This document shows positions 36,221 to 45,318 of a DNA stretch of 64,000 nucleotides, in pieces. Below the pieces are notes generated by a model. That model was not told the origin of the DNA. It saw only the letters and a list, made by a program, of their open reading frames with translations, and did no database searches. Source of the DNA: Paenibacillus sp. J2TS4. GTDB lineage: Bacteria > Bacillota > Bacilli > Paenibacillales > NBRC-103111. The stretch spans positions 248,001-312,000 of the forward strand of contig NZ_BOSH01000007.1 of the NCBI RefSeq assembly GCF_018403245.1. Direction: 5' to 3'. The position numbers were made by a program, and so were the translations under genes. The first letter of the stretch is position 1, and each line of letters starts with the position of its first letter.

Positions 36221-38782
36221 TCACTTTTTTAACTTTTTAGTAACCCTATTGGTATCCAACTCTGTGTATTGTTTGGCTGCATAACTTACATCATCGATGA
36301 GTTCATCAACCAGTTCTGTAGTTACAATAAAATCTTCGGTCGTGAGTAACTTATGAAGCTTCTCCATAAAAATGTCGTTTACTTTTATTATATCGTCTCT
36401 ATGTTTCATAAATTGGGAGTGCAAATAAACTAACACCTTTGCCGTAATAAATATAGGCCTTCCTATATATTCCCTTCCTATTTCCTGATGAAAATAATCA
36501 GCCATTGTTTTAATTTGGCCTTCCCTAAATTTATTACTTACAAAAACATGCGCCGTTACTTGATTATTTGTACAATAAGCAGAAATCTCACTTAAATTGT
36601 TCAGTCTTTGTACATAATCGAGCCCTTTTCTTTTTTCATCGGATCGCAAATCGTACCCTTGTTTTTCCTTTGTTAACTTGCAATCATATGAAAAAACAAC
36701 TTTTTGCTGAACAGCGTTCATGCCTTCTCTTTTCATATACTGAAGAGCAAATATCCCCTCGGGAACAGCTTTGCCCTTCATTTCCTTTCCCCATTTTTCC
36801 GAATTAGGTACTAAATGTTTAATTAATGCAAAAACATCATCTTCAAACATATCTGCATCATAATCAGTAAGATCATCCGTACGATCACCGACGTCTTTGA
36901 TTTTAGCTGATGCTTTAGTTGCAGCAGTGTTAATTAAATGATGAGTTCTTTCTTCTAGGCTTTCTATAGCAGTGGTCATTAACCTGATAAATTCGGGCAT
37001 ATCTTGACTTGTAAAAATTGCACCGAAAGTTGTATGAAATATTGTATCTAGGGAAAATACATTTGTAGTTTCCCGATCAACACCGTAATATATAAGCACT
37101 GTTGGAACTAATTGGCGTTCTAACATTTCTAGCATTTTTTTGGGTAAAATGCTTCCTGATAAAATACACTGATATGGTTTTCGTTGATGTAAGAACCTAT
37201 ACACCCGAAACTTCTTCCCACGATAGGTAATCGTAGAAATAGGTAATTCCTCACATTCATCTGACTGTTTTACGAAATTCTTTAATAGAATAAACACAAA
37301 ACTCTCTAGTTTATCATGGTCTATTTTTTGTTCAATTTGTTTCTCTTCAAACATCTCGTTACCTGAACATGTTGGACAGGTATTTCTTACTATCACTTCA
37401 CTAAGATCAAAAACAGCATTGCAATGAGTACATTTGCACTTAACTATCTCAACCTTTTGAATAAATTCTTTTTGAATCAAATTCTTATAAAGATCAGACT
37501 CCTCAGATATTTCGTCAAAAGATAATCTTAATAATCTATCTACTTTTTCAGATTCCCCAGCCTTAAATTTATTTTCAATTGGTTGATTGATGGGGAAACC
37601 AAATTTTTGTTGGAATTTCTTCATGATAGAGTTCTTCTTTTCCTCGTCCAAATTACTATCATCAAGCTTGAACAAAACATTGCCTTCTCCTACTTGTAAA
37701 GAGCGTACAGAACGACTACTTCTTTCAGAAGTGAAAAATATTTGTTTTATATCCTTCAGGCTATTCAAATCAACTACTCTTCGTCTAAAAGCATCCATCA
37801 CGCTCAACCAAATATCCGATTTAGGCAATTGAATCGTGATTTCTGGTGATTTACTCAGTAATGAATTGGTAAAAATAATTTTATTTATTTCAAAATCCTC
37901 AGGTTCTTCCCCGCTTGCCGCCTCACCTTCTCTAAAAACTTTGGTTAAAGTGACTTCCGAGTACTCGGTGAAGACTTTGTGTTTAATTTCGGCCAGTTCC
38001 CCTACATTTTCTTTAAAATATTTCTGAAGGCCGTAGAAATCTGTTTTTGTAGGTGTTTTAATTTCAACAATTCCATCAGCTACATTAATCGAAAACATTA
38101 ATTGATCTACATCTTTCACTCTTTTTGCCATGTCAAAACCTGGACGTTTAGTGTCCTTTGTTAATTTATACATTAAGTAGATATAATGCTTATTACTCAA
38201 CTCGCTATGAGCAACCATTTTATATTCATTACTTTGTCCAGAAAAATCATATAACACATTAATTATTTTTGACTGGTATCCTTCTTTAGTAGCAAGCCCT
38301 TCTAAAAGCTCGGTGGAATACTTATCAGTGCAGTTAAAGAGATCCCCCGTCCCCTTAGATTTCCATTCATGTACAACCAAAACTTCATAAATATAAGAAG
38401 GAGAGGTATAAAAAAGATGAACTAACTTAATATAATCTGAAGAGTCATATCGTGTGTTGGAATCTGCAAACTTTCTTTCATACAGTTCTTCTACTGCTCT
38501 CTTTTTTCGGGATAAAAACTCCCTTAGATAGACCAAATTTTTAAAATCCGGTCTCATTCTAATTGTACGAAACAAAAAATCCTCCTCAAGCTGGCTCTGA
38601 GATTGTTCTATTTTTAATATATTCAATAGATCTACTTTTTCAGCTGGTTTGAGACCGAATATCAAATCTTTTAACACATTATCAGAGTATAATTCATCTA
38701 TTCTTTCATAATTTACCTTAGCCTCATTCCAAAAATCATGGTTAACCATGTCTAGTTTTTTGTATTCAAGAGTAACAGACAT
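36221..38782 (-). CDS. putative zinc-ribbon protein with FokI-like PD-(D/E)XK nuclease domain
   Basis: An 853-residue protein of no family I can name. In the middle, CKCTHCNAVF and NTCPTC form a zinc ribbon. Near the C-terminus, P674-E675-G and then SYDCKLT (Asp700, Lys702) followed by GYDL and DYVQRLN match, in order and rough spacing, the FokI cleavage core (PD-G, VDTK, GYNL, RYV). This suggests a metal-dependent DNA cleavage domain. The first 400 residues are helical and charged. The ATG at 38782 is preferred to a GTG six bases upstream. A restriction or other antiphage role is inference from this motif and the accessory setting. Confidence 0.55.
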   Translation of the reverse strand: MSVTLEYKKLDMVNHDFWNEAKVNYERIDELYSDNVLKDLIFGLKPAEKVDLLNILKIEQSQSQLEEDFLFRTIRMRPDFKNLVYLREFLSRKKRAVEELYERKFADSNTRYDSSDYIKLVHLFYTSPSYIYEVLVVHEWKSKGTGDLFNCTDKYSTELLEGLATKEGYQSKIINVLYDFSGQSNEYKMVAHSELSNKHYIYLMYKLTKDTKRPGFDMAKRVKDVDQLMFSINVADGIVEIKTPTKTDFYGLQKYFKENVGELAEIKHKVFTEYSEVTLTKVFREGEAASGEEPEDFEINKIIFTNSLLSKSPEITIQLPKSDIWLSVMDAFRRRVVDLNSLKDIKQIFFTSERSSRSVRSLQVGEGNVLFKLDDSNLDEEKKNSIMKKFQQKFGFPINQPIENKFKAGESEKVDRLLRLSFDEISEESDLYKNLIQKEFIQKVEIVKCKCTHCNAVFDLSEVIVRNTCPTCSGNEMFEEKQIEQKIDHDKLESFVFILLKNFVKQSDECEELPISTITYRGKKFRVYRFLHQRKPYQCILSGSILPKKMLEMLERQLVPTVLIYYGVDRETTNVFSLDTIFHTTFGAIFTSQDMPEFIRLMTTAIESLEERTHHLINTAATKASAKIKDVGDRTDDLTDYDADMFEDDVFALIKHLVPNSEKWGKEMKGKAVPEGIFALQYMKREGMNAVQQKVVFSYDCKLTKEKQGYDLRSDEKRKGLDYVQRLNNLSEISAYCTNNQVTAHVFVSNKFREGQIKTMADYFHQEIGREYIGRPIFITAKVLVYLHSQFMKHRDDIIKVNDIFMEKLHKLLTTEDFIVTTELVDELIDDVSYAAKQYTELDTNRVTKKLKK

Positions 38783-39192
38783 TGTCACGCCCCCAATCGT
38801 TTATTAATCCTACTACCAATTTCTAATTATAGAATGTACTTCCACAATTCGGTTAAAAACTCCTCTATTTTACAGAAACTTCTTTTATTTTTCCATGATG
38901 ATGAACCTCAAGTACTATGGTAACATTTCCCTCTTAAATGACTCTGGCAATGCATCGTACATACTTCCATAATGATGACCGAGTTAAAGAACAAAACGCT
39001 CGATTGAAAGTAAGAACAATCTTACAATAGGCGGATGAAGCATGAACCCCCTGACCATGGGCATAGGTTTTTGTCACACAATGTCACGATTAATCATAAT
39101 ATTTGATAACTATTTACATTCACACTTTGAACAGAAAGGCACACGGATGAACGTGAAATAGTAAGACACGACTTGCGGAGGAGGAGTTACTT
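38783..39192. other. upstream region of the parM-like gene, possible centromere
   Basis: About 410 bp. TTCCATGATGATGA (about 38889) recurs as TTCCATAATGATGA (about 38967), and TGTCAC occurs twice eight bases apart near 39072-39088. In ParMR loci of plasmids the centromere is a set of direct repeats upstream of parM; these repeats are few and weak, so this is only a possibility. Confidence 0.3.
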
Positions 39193-40275
39193 TTGGCTAA
39201 AAAGAAGCTGGTTATCATGGGAATTGATCATGGGAACGGATACTTTAAGGGGTACAGCAACAAGGTGAAACAATTAGTACTCCCAAGTGGATTCCTTACC
39301 AAAGAAAATTCATTAAGGGAAGATTCCACAGGAGAAGGCGAGCCGGTACACTACAATGAATTTGAGTCCATTCTTTATCCAGGGGAACGATATGTGTGGG
39401 GCAATGAGGTTAATACAGCAAAAGGCAAATTCCTTTCCACCTATACAACAGAAGACAGATATACTCAAAAATATTATAAGTTACTCAGTCAATTCGGCTT
39501 AGCAAGCCTAATCAAGGAAGAAGAAGGGTCCTTCGATGTTATGCTTGTAACCGGTTGTCCGTCAAGGCAAAAAGGGACCATTCGGGAACAAGAGCTGATT
39601 GAATTATTCAAGGACAGACACGTTGTGCTAATGAATGACAAAGAAAAAACCATCGATGTAAAGGAATGCAAAGTTTTGCCTCAACCCCTCGGCAGTATCC
39701 TGGATTTATATATTGATGAAGCAGGAAATGTCAACCGTCATGACATCGGAACTTCTTATATCGGCATCGTAGACATTGGCTTGGGTACGACAGATTGCGA
39801 TGGCATTGATTCATTAAAAGCCGTACCTGAAGACCGCCATACCATTCAGGTAGGAGTTCATGAAATATATCAACGTCTGGCGGATTATGTAAATGCCATA
39901 AATCCGGATGCTTACGCGACACCTAAAACGGTGGAGGTCCAATTCAATAACGATGTTTATAGAGCTTCCAAACGTCTTGTGATACCGATCAAAGAGGCCA
40001 AGGATAGAATCGTCCGTGAAACTGCGGAGTACCTCATCAATGAACTGCAAATACGTTGGCAAAACAGAAGCAAGTTTGACATGATTTTTTTAACGGGCGG
40101 GGGAGCGCAATTAATGGAACCCTGGTTTAAGGAGTTTGTTCAAGACATTCATGTATTGCCGGATCACCAAATTTCAAATGCTAGAGGTTTCTTCAAATTC
40201 GGACTCTTGCTTGCAAAGGAATACGAGGTTGAGGAAATCGCGGAAACCAACCTTCTTCTAACAACCAAGGGGTGA
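39193..40275 (+). CDS. ParM-like actin-family ATPase
   Basis: A 360-residue actin-like ATPase. Phosphate 1 is IMGIDHGNGYFKGY, phosphate 2 VDIGLGTTDCDG, and the adenosine motif MIFLTGGGAQLM. Its length and motifs fit plasmid-type ParM/Alp proteins, which polymerise to push plasmid copies apart. It starts at a TTG behind GGAGGAG. The ParR-like gene follows within six bases. Its presence suggests an integrated plasmid or element with its own partition system. Confidence 0.8.
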   Translation: MAKKKLVIMGIDHGNGYFKGYSNKVKQLVLPSGFLTKENSLREDSTGEGEPVHYNEFESILYPGERYVWGNEVNTAKGKFLSTYTTEDRYTQKYYKLLSQFGLASLIKEEEGSFDVMLVTGCPSRQKGTIREQELIELFKDRHVVLMNDKEKTIDVKECKVLPQPLGSILDLYIDEAGNVNRHDIGTSYIGIVDIGLGTTDCDGIDSLKAVPEDRHTIQVGVHEIYQRLADYVNAINPDAYATPKTVEVQFNNDVYRASKRLVIPIKEAKDRIVRETAEYLINELQIRWQNRSKFDMIFLTGGGAQLMEPWFKEFVQDIHVLPDHQISNARGFFKFGLLLAKEYEVEEIAETNLLLTTKG

Positions 40276-40280
40276 ACCAT

Positions 40281-40952
40281 GTGAAAAAAGTCCAATCCAT
40301 CAGTTTTCAGATAGACGTAACCGCCCTTCAGAAAAATAGGCTGTTAACGCTTTACAAACGACTTCAAAAGAATCGTACCCTCGCACGATTCTGTCGGGAC
40401 GCTTTCATCGAGAAAGCCGGTCGTTATCTGAACGGGTTGGATCCATCGTATGCACAGCTTAATAAATGCATCAAAGCAAAAGGCATTGAATATATTTTGG
40501 AGGCAATACAAGAGAAGGATGCCGGTGTATCCAGCACCGGTGTACCCAACACCGGTGAATCCAACACCGATGTGTCCAGCACCGGTGAATCCAACACCGG
40601 TGTACCCAACACCGATGTATCCAGCACCGGTGAATCCAACACCGATGTATCCAGCACCGGTGAATCCAACACCGATGTATCCAGCACCGATGTATCCAGC
40701 ACCGGTGAATCCAGCATAGATGAAAGTGTGATCCAGAAAGTCGCCGAAGAAATTAAACTAGCCATTATAAACGAATTGCAAAAAGAGTCCTCTCCTTCTT
40801 ACCGACCCATAAATTCTACGAGAGCACAAAATCCAGCCAACATTAAATTGCACGCTGCATCCTCCAATAAAACAATCACAACGGCGGAAGGAAACAAGAA
40901 CGTATTCCAAGATAAGCCTGACATCGAAAAGTTAAAAGCTTTACTGTCATAA
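40281..40952 (+). CDS. ParR-like DNA-binding adaptor with repeat-rich linker
   Basis: A 223-residue protein. Residues 1-60 (VQSISFQIDVTALQKNRLLTLYKRLQ, then ARFCRDAFIEKAG) look like the ribbon-helix-helix DNA-binding part of ParR-type proteins. Residues about 81-145 are 13 copies of a five-residue unit (consensus T-G/D-V/E-S/P-S/N), a flexible linker. The acidic/basic tail ends DKPDIEKLKALLS, a short helix that would contact the ParM filament. The GTG at 40281 follows AAGGGGTGA. Assigned chiefly because it is coupled to the ParM-like gene. Confidence 0.65.
   Translation: MKKVQSISFQIDVTALQKNRLLTLYKRLQKNRTLARFCRDAFIEKAGRYLNGLDPSYAQLNKCIKAKGIEYILEAIQEKDAGVSSTGVPNTGESNTDVSSTGESNTGVPNTDVSSTGESNTDVSSTGESNTDVSSTDVSSTGESSIDESVIQKVAEEIKLAIINELQKESSPSYRPINSTRAQNPANIKLHAASSNKTITTAEGNKNVFQDKPDIEKLKALLS
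40521..40715 (+). repeat. 13-copy 15-bp minisatellite inside the parR-like gene
   Basis: Thirteen in-frame units of 15 bp, variants of ACC-GGT-GWA-TCC-ARC, run without interruption. Being a multiple of three, length changes keep the frame. Unit types alternate in longer blocks, as if the array grew by unequal exchange. Confidence 0.9.
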
Positions 40953-40970
40953 ATCCCAAACACGACAGCA

Positions 40971-41007
40971 GGGGCAGTCCACTTTTCGCGGAAGCCCCTT
41001 TCTTGTT
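40971..41007 (+). terminator. terminator after the parMR-like genes
   Basis: GGGGC pairs with GCCCC around an 18-base loop and is followed by TTTCTTGTTT, 18 bases after the ParR-like stop codon and between convergent genes. Confidence 0.6.
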
Positions 41008-41049
41008 TGCATCGCTCTATGCCTAACACACTCGGTTGTGGATTTAGCA

Positions 41050-41955
41050 TTAGCTGAAACCCACAACTTTGTTGTTTTCTATCCGATTAAACTTCGAAAC
41101 GAAACGCAGGTATTCCTCAATCTCGTCCAATGAATATTCATTTTGTATAAAAGCACGCGGGTGTATTATAATCGTCAATTCCTCGGTAAACTTATTATCC
41201 TTAATGGCTTGTAAGAAACTATGGACAATATCGTAGATTAATTCGTACCTCGTGACATTAATGCGCCCTCTGCCGCTGCCGATAATCGGGATCGCTAACA
41301 GTTCTTTTCTCCCTCTCTCCGCGATACGGTTCCATAATTCGTGTAATGCGAACTGTAGCAAGGACCGATTCGGCTTCGCTCGGCCATGCTCGTTTAATTC
41401 TGCCGTAGCGACTAAATATGCAGCTTTTATTCTCCGGTGAGTTGTTTGAAGTCTTACCACTGTGCCAGGGGAATACGAGTTTACTTGTTCGCCTTGAAGT
41501 ACGCCTTGAGTATAAGGCTCATCTTTCAATTGTTCCTTTAACTGGCTATCGAACTCGATATGATTCGAATAGAATAAATTGCGATACTGCATTAAGATTG
41601 CCTTATCGTCGATATCATCATGTTTAAAGAACGTGTTGACAGGAATAATGACTGTGGAGCCTTTCCTTCTAAACAAATCATCAACGACTATTTTTATTGT
41701 GACGTCCGTGTCTTTAAGCCTAACCTTACGCGTCAATCGAGGACGACTCATCCATAATGCAATGAGAACACTAACACCGATTACGATCCACACCAAAAAC
41801 TTCCATGGTCTATCTTGATCCTTCCCGAAGAAAAAAGCGACGAAATCTATGAAAGTCCAAATGATTGCAAACACAGTAAACCAGTGCATAAAAAATCTGC
41901 GTATTGAAAACGACAACTTCCATGCATGACTGGCAAAAAAAGCGTGGATTCGCAC
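41050..41955 (-). CDS. two-TM protein with ThsA-type macro domain
   Basis: A 301-residue protein. Two membrane segments (about 23-42, VFAIIWTFIDFVAFFFG, and 51-68, FLVWIVIGVSVLIALWM) precede a cytoplasmic domain with TVIIPVNTFF, GTVVRLQT, AAYLVATAELNEHG and the glycine loop IPIIGSGRGRI. This is the layout of the TM-macro (DUF6430/ThsA_Macro) family, effectors of type II Thoeris, where the macro domain senses an ADP-ribose-derived signal and the membrane part kills. No TIR protein is encoded here. It is the last gene of the operon, 12 bases behind the SMC-like gene, starting at a GTG behind GGGGAGAG. Confidence 0.75.
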   Translation of the reverse strand: MRIHAFFASHAWKLSFSIRRFFMHWFTVFAIIWTFIDFVAFFFGKDQDRPWKFLVWIVIGVSVLIALWMSRPRLTRKVRLKDTDVTIKIVVDDLFRRKGSTVIIPVNTFFKHDDIDDKAILMQYRNLFYSNHIEFDSQLKEQLKDEPYTQGVLQGEQVNSYSPGTVVRLQTTHRRIKAAYLVATAELNEHGRAKPNRSLLQFALHELWNRIAERGRKELLAIPIIGSGRGRINVTRYELIYDIVHSFLQAIKDNKFTEELTIIIHPRAFIQNEYSLDEIEEYLRFVSKFNRIENNKVVGFS

Positions 41956-41967
41956 GACGACTCTCCC

Positions 41968-44900
41968 CTATAATTTTATTGAATATACCTCTGCTTCTTT
42001 ATGGGGTTCAAACTGCTGCATTCGAATACGAACAGGTCCCTCCAAATATCGTTGAAAATGAAAAGCTCTAAATTGGTCTTTAAAAAAACTAAATTTCCTT
42101 CGGAATAAAGTCGCCACTTGCGGATTGGCCGTTGTAAAGAAAATCTGCGTACCTTGCGTTACTGCAAGTTGACGCAAAAAATCAAGCAAGCCCAGAACGT
42201 TTAGCTCATCCATATTGGCTACAGGTTCGTCCAGCAACAGGAACTTGGGTGCCGTTTCCATAGCCAGATGCATTACGAAGAAAATCGCTAATGCAACAGC
42301 AGTACGTTGGCCGGTACTCATCTGATATATGGCACAGTCAGATTCATAACCTTTTCGCTTCGCCACAATATCATTCTCTTCCGTGAGCGCAAGCGAGATA
42401 AATTCATTTGGAGTATGCAATGCCAGGAACAATTTGCTTATTGCTTCAAAATTGAATCTCACAAAGTCATCGCTATATTCAGAAAGAGGCCGTAATTTCG
42501 ATAAAGCCTTCACAGCTTGCTCTACTTTATCCAGTAGAGCCTCCTTTTGACTAATTTCTTCATGTAGTTCTTTTAGCTGGCGCCTATTATGCTCAATCAA
42601 TATTGCAGGTTTTAAATTTTCTTGCAAATGTTCTGCCTCCGAGAGCAACTGTTCAAAGTAAGAGCGCCACCCTTTCCAAGAAGTATTCGTCTCAAGCCAT
42701 ACATTCTTTTCGCGTAATTTTTCAAATGCATGCTTTGCGTTGCCAAGATGAGAAATAGTGGTTTCGATATCTTTGATTTGCTGCTCAAGATCTTTCAAAT
42801 GGTTGTTCTTTTCCACATTCTCCTGTATGCAAACTTCTAGTTCCTCTTGCTTTATCGAGGATTCCTTCTCGAAATATTTCAACTGTTCGCCATAAAGCCG
42901 CATTTCCTTATCAAACATCAATAACAGTTGGTCACTGGACAGATGATCTGAGATGTTAGAACGAATCGAGTCCAGTATTTCATCATTCCATATGTTTTCA
43001 ACTTTATCGATGACTTCAAGTGAGAATCCATTCTGTTCAAGGTTGGTGATTTCGTCCTTAACTTGTTGATATTCTTGTTTAGCTGTAATTAATTGATGAT
43101 CTAACCGACTAAGCAAATTTTTTACTTTTTCCGGAGAAAACGACTGTGAAATTTCAAAACCAAGCCATTGTGCATTGTCTAAGAAAACATTGTGCGCCTT
43201 CTCAAATTGTTTATAAAGCTGAATCTGGTTAGTCAAATTTTGCATGGAAGTATCCATACGCAGTAAAATCGCTCTATTCTTTTCTTTCTCCTCCATTAAT
43301 TTCGTCAGGATGGCATCGTCTGCTGCCAGCCCGTTTTCAATAGCAGCTAATAGAAGCTCGTGGTTCTCATAATCATGATTACAAAGAGGACAATGGGTTT
43401 GTCCCGGACTCTCAACCAGTAATTCCATGCCTGTCGCTTTGAGCGCAGATGCAAGCCTCTGCAGTTTACCTATCTTCTCTTCGTGCCGGGTTACTTGTTC
43501 GCTAACATCGTTAAAAAGTTGCGCCGCTTCACTCCGGGATCGTGTTAGCTGATTCATTTCATCTTCAGCTTGTTGGAGATTCGCGATTGTAATCTTCTTA
43601 TCCATTAGATGTTTATAGTGATATTGAATCTCGGATAACTGAGAAATGATCTTAACCAGATGATCATTGCGTTGTTGCGCCGCTTTCCTTCTATTTCGTA
43701 ATTGTGGTTGGTCATAGACGTTTGAATATGTACGCAAAGCTGTCGCTATTTCCGATAAGCGTCCATATCCGTTTTCAATCTTTTTCTTACTCACCATCTC
43801 TGTTTGTAATTGTTTTATCAATTCAGCTTCCTGATTTTGCAGTTGTTGTATTCGTTGCCGTGTCTTTTCAATCAACTGATTAGTAGTTAGCAGTGCTTCA
43901 CTTTTCTCCTCTATATTGCGATTCAAATAATTTTCATTGTCGATTTTGGATAAACCTCTATGCAACAAAGGACGGCTTATAAGATCTATTTCTTTTATTT
44001 TCGGTAAAAGATGGAGTAACCAGGTTTCAATCTCTTCCGGGGATTCCTCCATTCCGATCATGGGGTATACATACTTGCACGCATTGGCCCATCTCGTCAT
44101 GTTGATCACGTTTGAAGAGGCACGTTGAACGATCAGTTGCAAGCTTTGTAAATCCTGATTCCGAATGGATTCCGCCTTTTCGTTAGCATCCGAGATCTGT
44201 TTATTTAGGCGGTTAATACTTTTTTCAAATTCCTCCTTGTATCGTCTCCAGTTAACCTCCATGCGCTGCAGTTGTTCACCAAAAATAATTCTTGCGAAAT
44301 CATCACGATAGTTTGAACGAGAATGGGTACTGTAACAAAATTGATGCACGGCTTCGGAAGAGAAAAAGTTGTATTGGTGGAATAATCGGTTGATTTGACT
44401 GCGCGCTCTTCCAACTTTGTGTTTATAATAGGCAATCTCCCGTTCTTTCTTGCTGGATTCGTCTGGCGTATTTCTGAATTCTCCTTCTTCGTTGGTGAAA
44501 GTAAGCAATCCTTCCCAGCGTTCTGGCTCGCTCGCATTTGACAGAATGTTTCTTTGAATACTTCCTGTAAAGGATAGCTCGATACATTCAAGCACCGATG
44601 TTTTCCCCATGCCGTTTGGACCATACAGTAGATTTACTTTAGCGAAATCAATCGCAGACGCTTCGGATAATAAATGGGATCGAAACTGTTGTCCGAAGTC
44701 TAGGGATTGTATTGCACCACGCGGCGCGACGATTTCCCCAGCCTGATCACTCGTCGGATTCGAATACGAACGGGCATGGATTGAACCATTTTCCATATAA
44801 GCTTCAATATTAGCCGTTTTATAGTCGTCCAAACAAAAATCCAAACCTAGAGGAGCCAATATGCGTTCCCAATCATAAATAGGATCTGCAGCTACTTTTC

Positions 44901-45318
44901 CCGTGAGGTTTTCAGGAATTTTAGCCGCAGGAATACGATCGCGAATATTGGAGTTCCTTAGAACGATTTTCTTAGCATATTTTTTGGAGCGCTCGACTTT
45001 TACTAATCTCTCGAGTGGAACTTCCTCAAATGCGCGGTCTTCCAATACATAACACAGATAAAGATTCCACCCCCAGTCGCCTTTAAGCCGGAAGTAAAAA
45101 GGGGCAAGGATTTTATCTTCAAAGGTTGAATATGTTGCTTCGTCGGAGGTGATTTCCAAAAATCGCCCAGAATCCATCGGCATAATTAAATATTGCCCGA
45201 ACGCGACCTTTCCGACTTTATGTGTAGCTTCATGAATGACATACTGATCATCTATACGATGCGTGCGAATAAACCTCAGACCACTTTCTTTAATGGCGTC
45301 AATCAAATGTTGGTTCAA
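41968..45318 (-). CDS. SMC/Rad50-like ATPase with zinc hook and long N-terminal domain
   Basis: A 1116-residue protein. Residues 1-230 form an extra domain of unknown fold. Walker A (YGPNGMGKTS) is at about 232-241. Long coiled coils follow, meeting at CPLC near residue 641, a zinc hook. The return coil leads to the signature MSTGQRTAVAL and Walker B KFLLLDEPVANMD near residue 1027, with a switch-like TTANPQ. This is the architecture of Rad50/SbcC and of defence SMC proteins such as LmuB. The TTG at 45318 is fixed by AAGGAGGG and overlaps the end of the nitrilase-like gene by 20 bases, so translation is coupled. It probably recognises or clamps DNA. Confidence 0.85.
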   Translation of the reverse strand: MNQHLIDAIKESGLRFIRTHRIDDQYVIHEATHKVGKVAFGQYLIMPMDSGRFLEITSDEATYSTFEDKILAPFYFRLKGDWGWNLYLCYVLEDRAFEEVPLERLVKVERSKKYAKKIVLRNSNIRDRIPAAKIPENLTGKVAADPIYDWERILAPLGLDFCLDDYKTANIEAYMENGSIHARSYSNPTSDQAGEIVAPRGAIQSLDFGQQFRSHLLSEASAIDFAKVNLLYGPNGMGKTSVLECIELSFTGSIQRNILSNASEPERWEGLLTFTNEEGEFRNTPDESSKKEREIAYYKHKVGRARSQINRLFHQYNFFSSEAVHQFCYSTHSRSNYRDDFARIIFGEQLQRMEVNWRRYKEEFEKSINRLNKQISDANEKAESIRNQDLQSLQLIVQRASSNVINMTRWANACKYVYPMIGMEESPEEIETWLLHLLPKIKEIDLISRPLLHRGLSKIDNENYLNRNIEEKSEALLTTNQLIEKTRQRIQQLQNQEAELIKQLQTEMVSKKKIENGYGRLSEIATALRTYSNVYDQPQLRNRRKAAQQRNDHLVKIISQLSEIQYHYKHLMDKKITIANLQQAEDEMNQLTRSRSEAAQLFNDVSEQVTRHEEKIGKLQRLASALKATGMELLVESPGQTHCPLCNHDYENHELLLAAIENGLAADDAILTKLMEEKEKNRAILLRMDTSMQNLTNQIQLYKQFEKAHNVFLDNAQWLGFEISQSFSPEKVKNLLSRLDHQLITAKQEYQQVKDEITNLEQNGFSLEVIDKVENIWNDEILDSIRSNISDHLSSDQLLLMFDKEMRLYGEQLKYFEKESSIKQEELEVCIQENVEKNNHLKDLEQQIKDIETTISHLGNAKHAFEKLREKNVWLETNTSWKGWRSYFEQLLSEAEHLQENLKPAILIEHNRRQLKELHEEISQKEALLDKVEQAVKALSKLRPLSEYSDDFVRFNFEAISKLFLALHTPNEFISLALTEENDIVAKRKGYESDCAIYQMSTGQRTAVALAIFFVMHLAMETAPKFLLLDEPVANMDELNVLGLLDFLRQLAVTQGTQIFFTTANPQVATLFRRKFSFFKDQFRAFHFQRYLEGPVRIRMQQFEPHKEAEVYSIKL

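Noticed and set aside
36221..38782. Classical type IIS restriction-modification system
   Set aside because: No DNA methyltransferase gene or domain is visible nearby, so the host would be unprotected if it were one.
40521..40715. CRISPR-like regular repeats
   Set aside because: The units are contiguous 15-bp coding repeats with no spacers and stay in frame; a minisatellite, not CRISPR.
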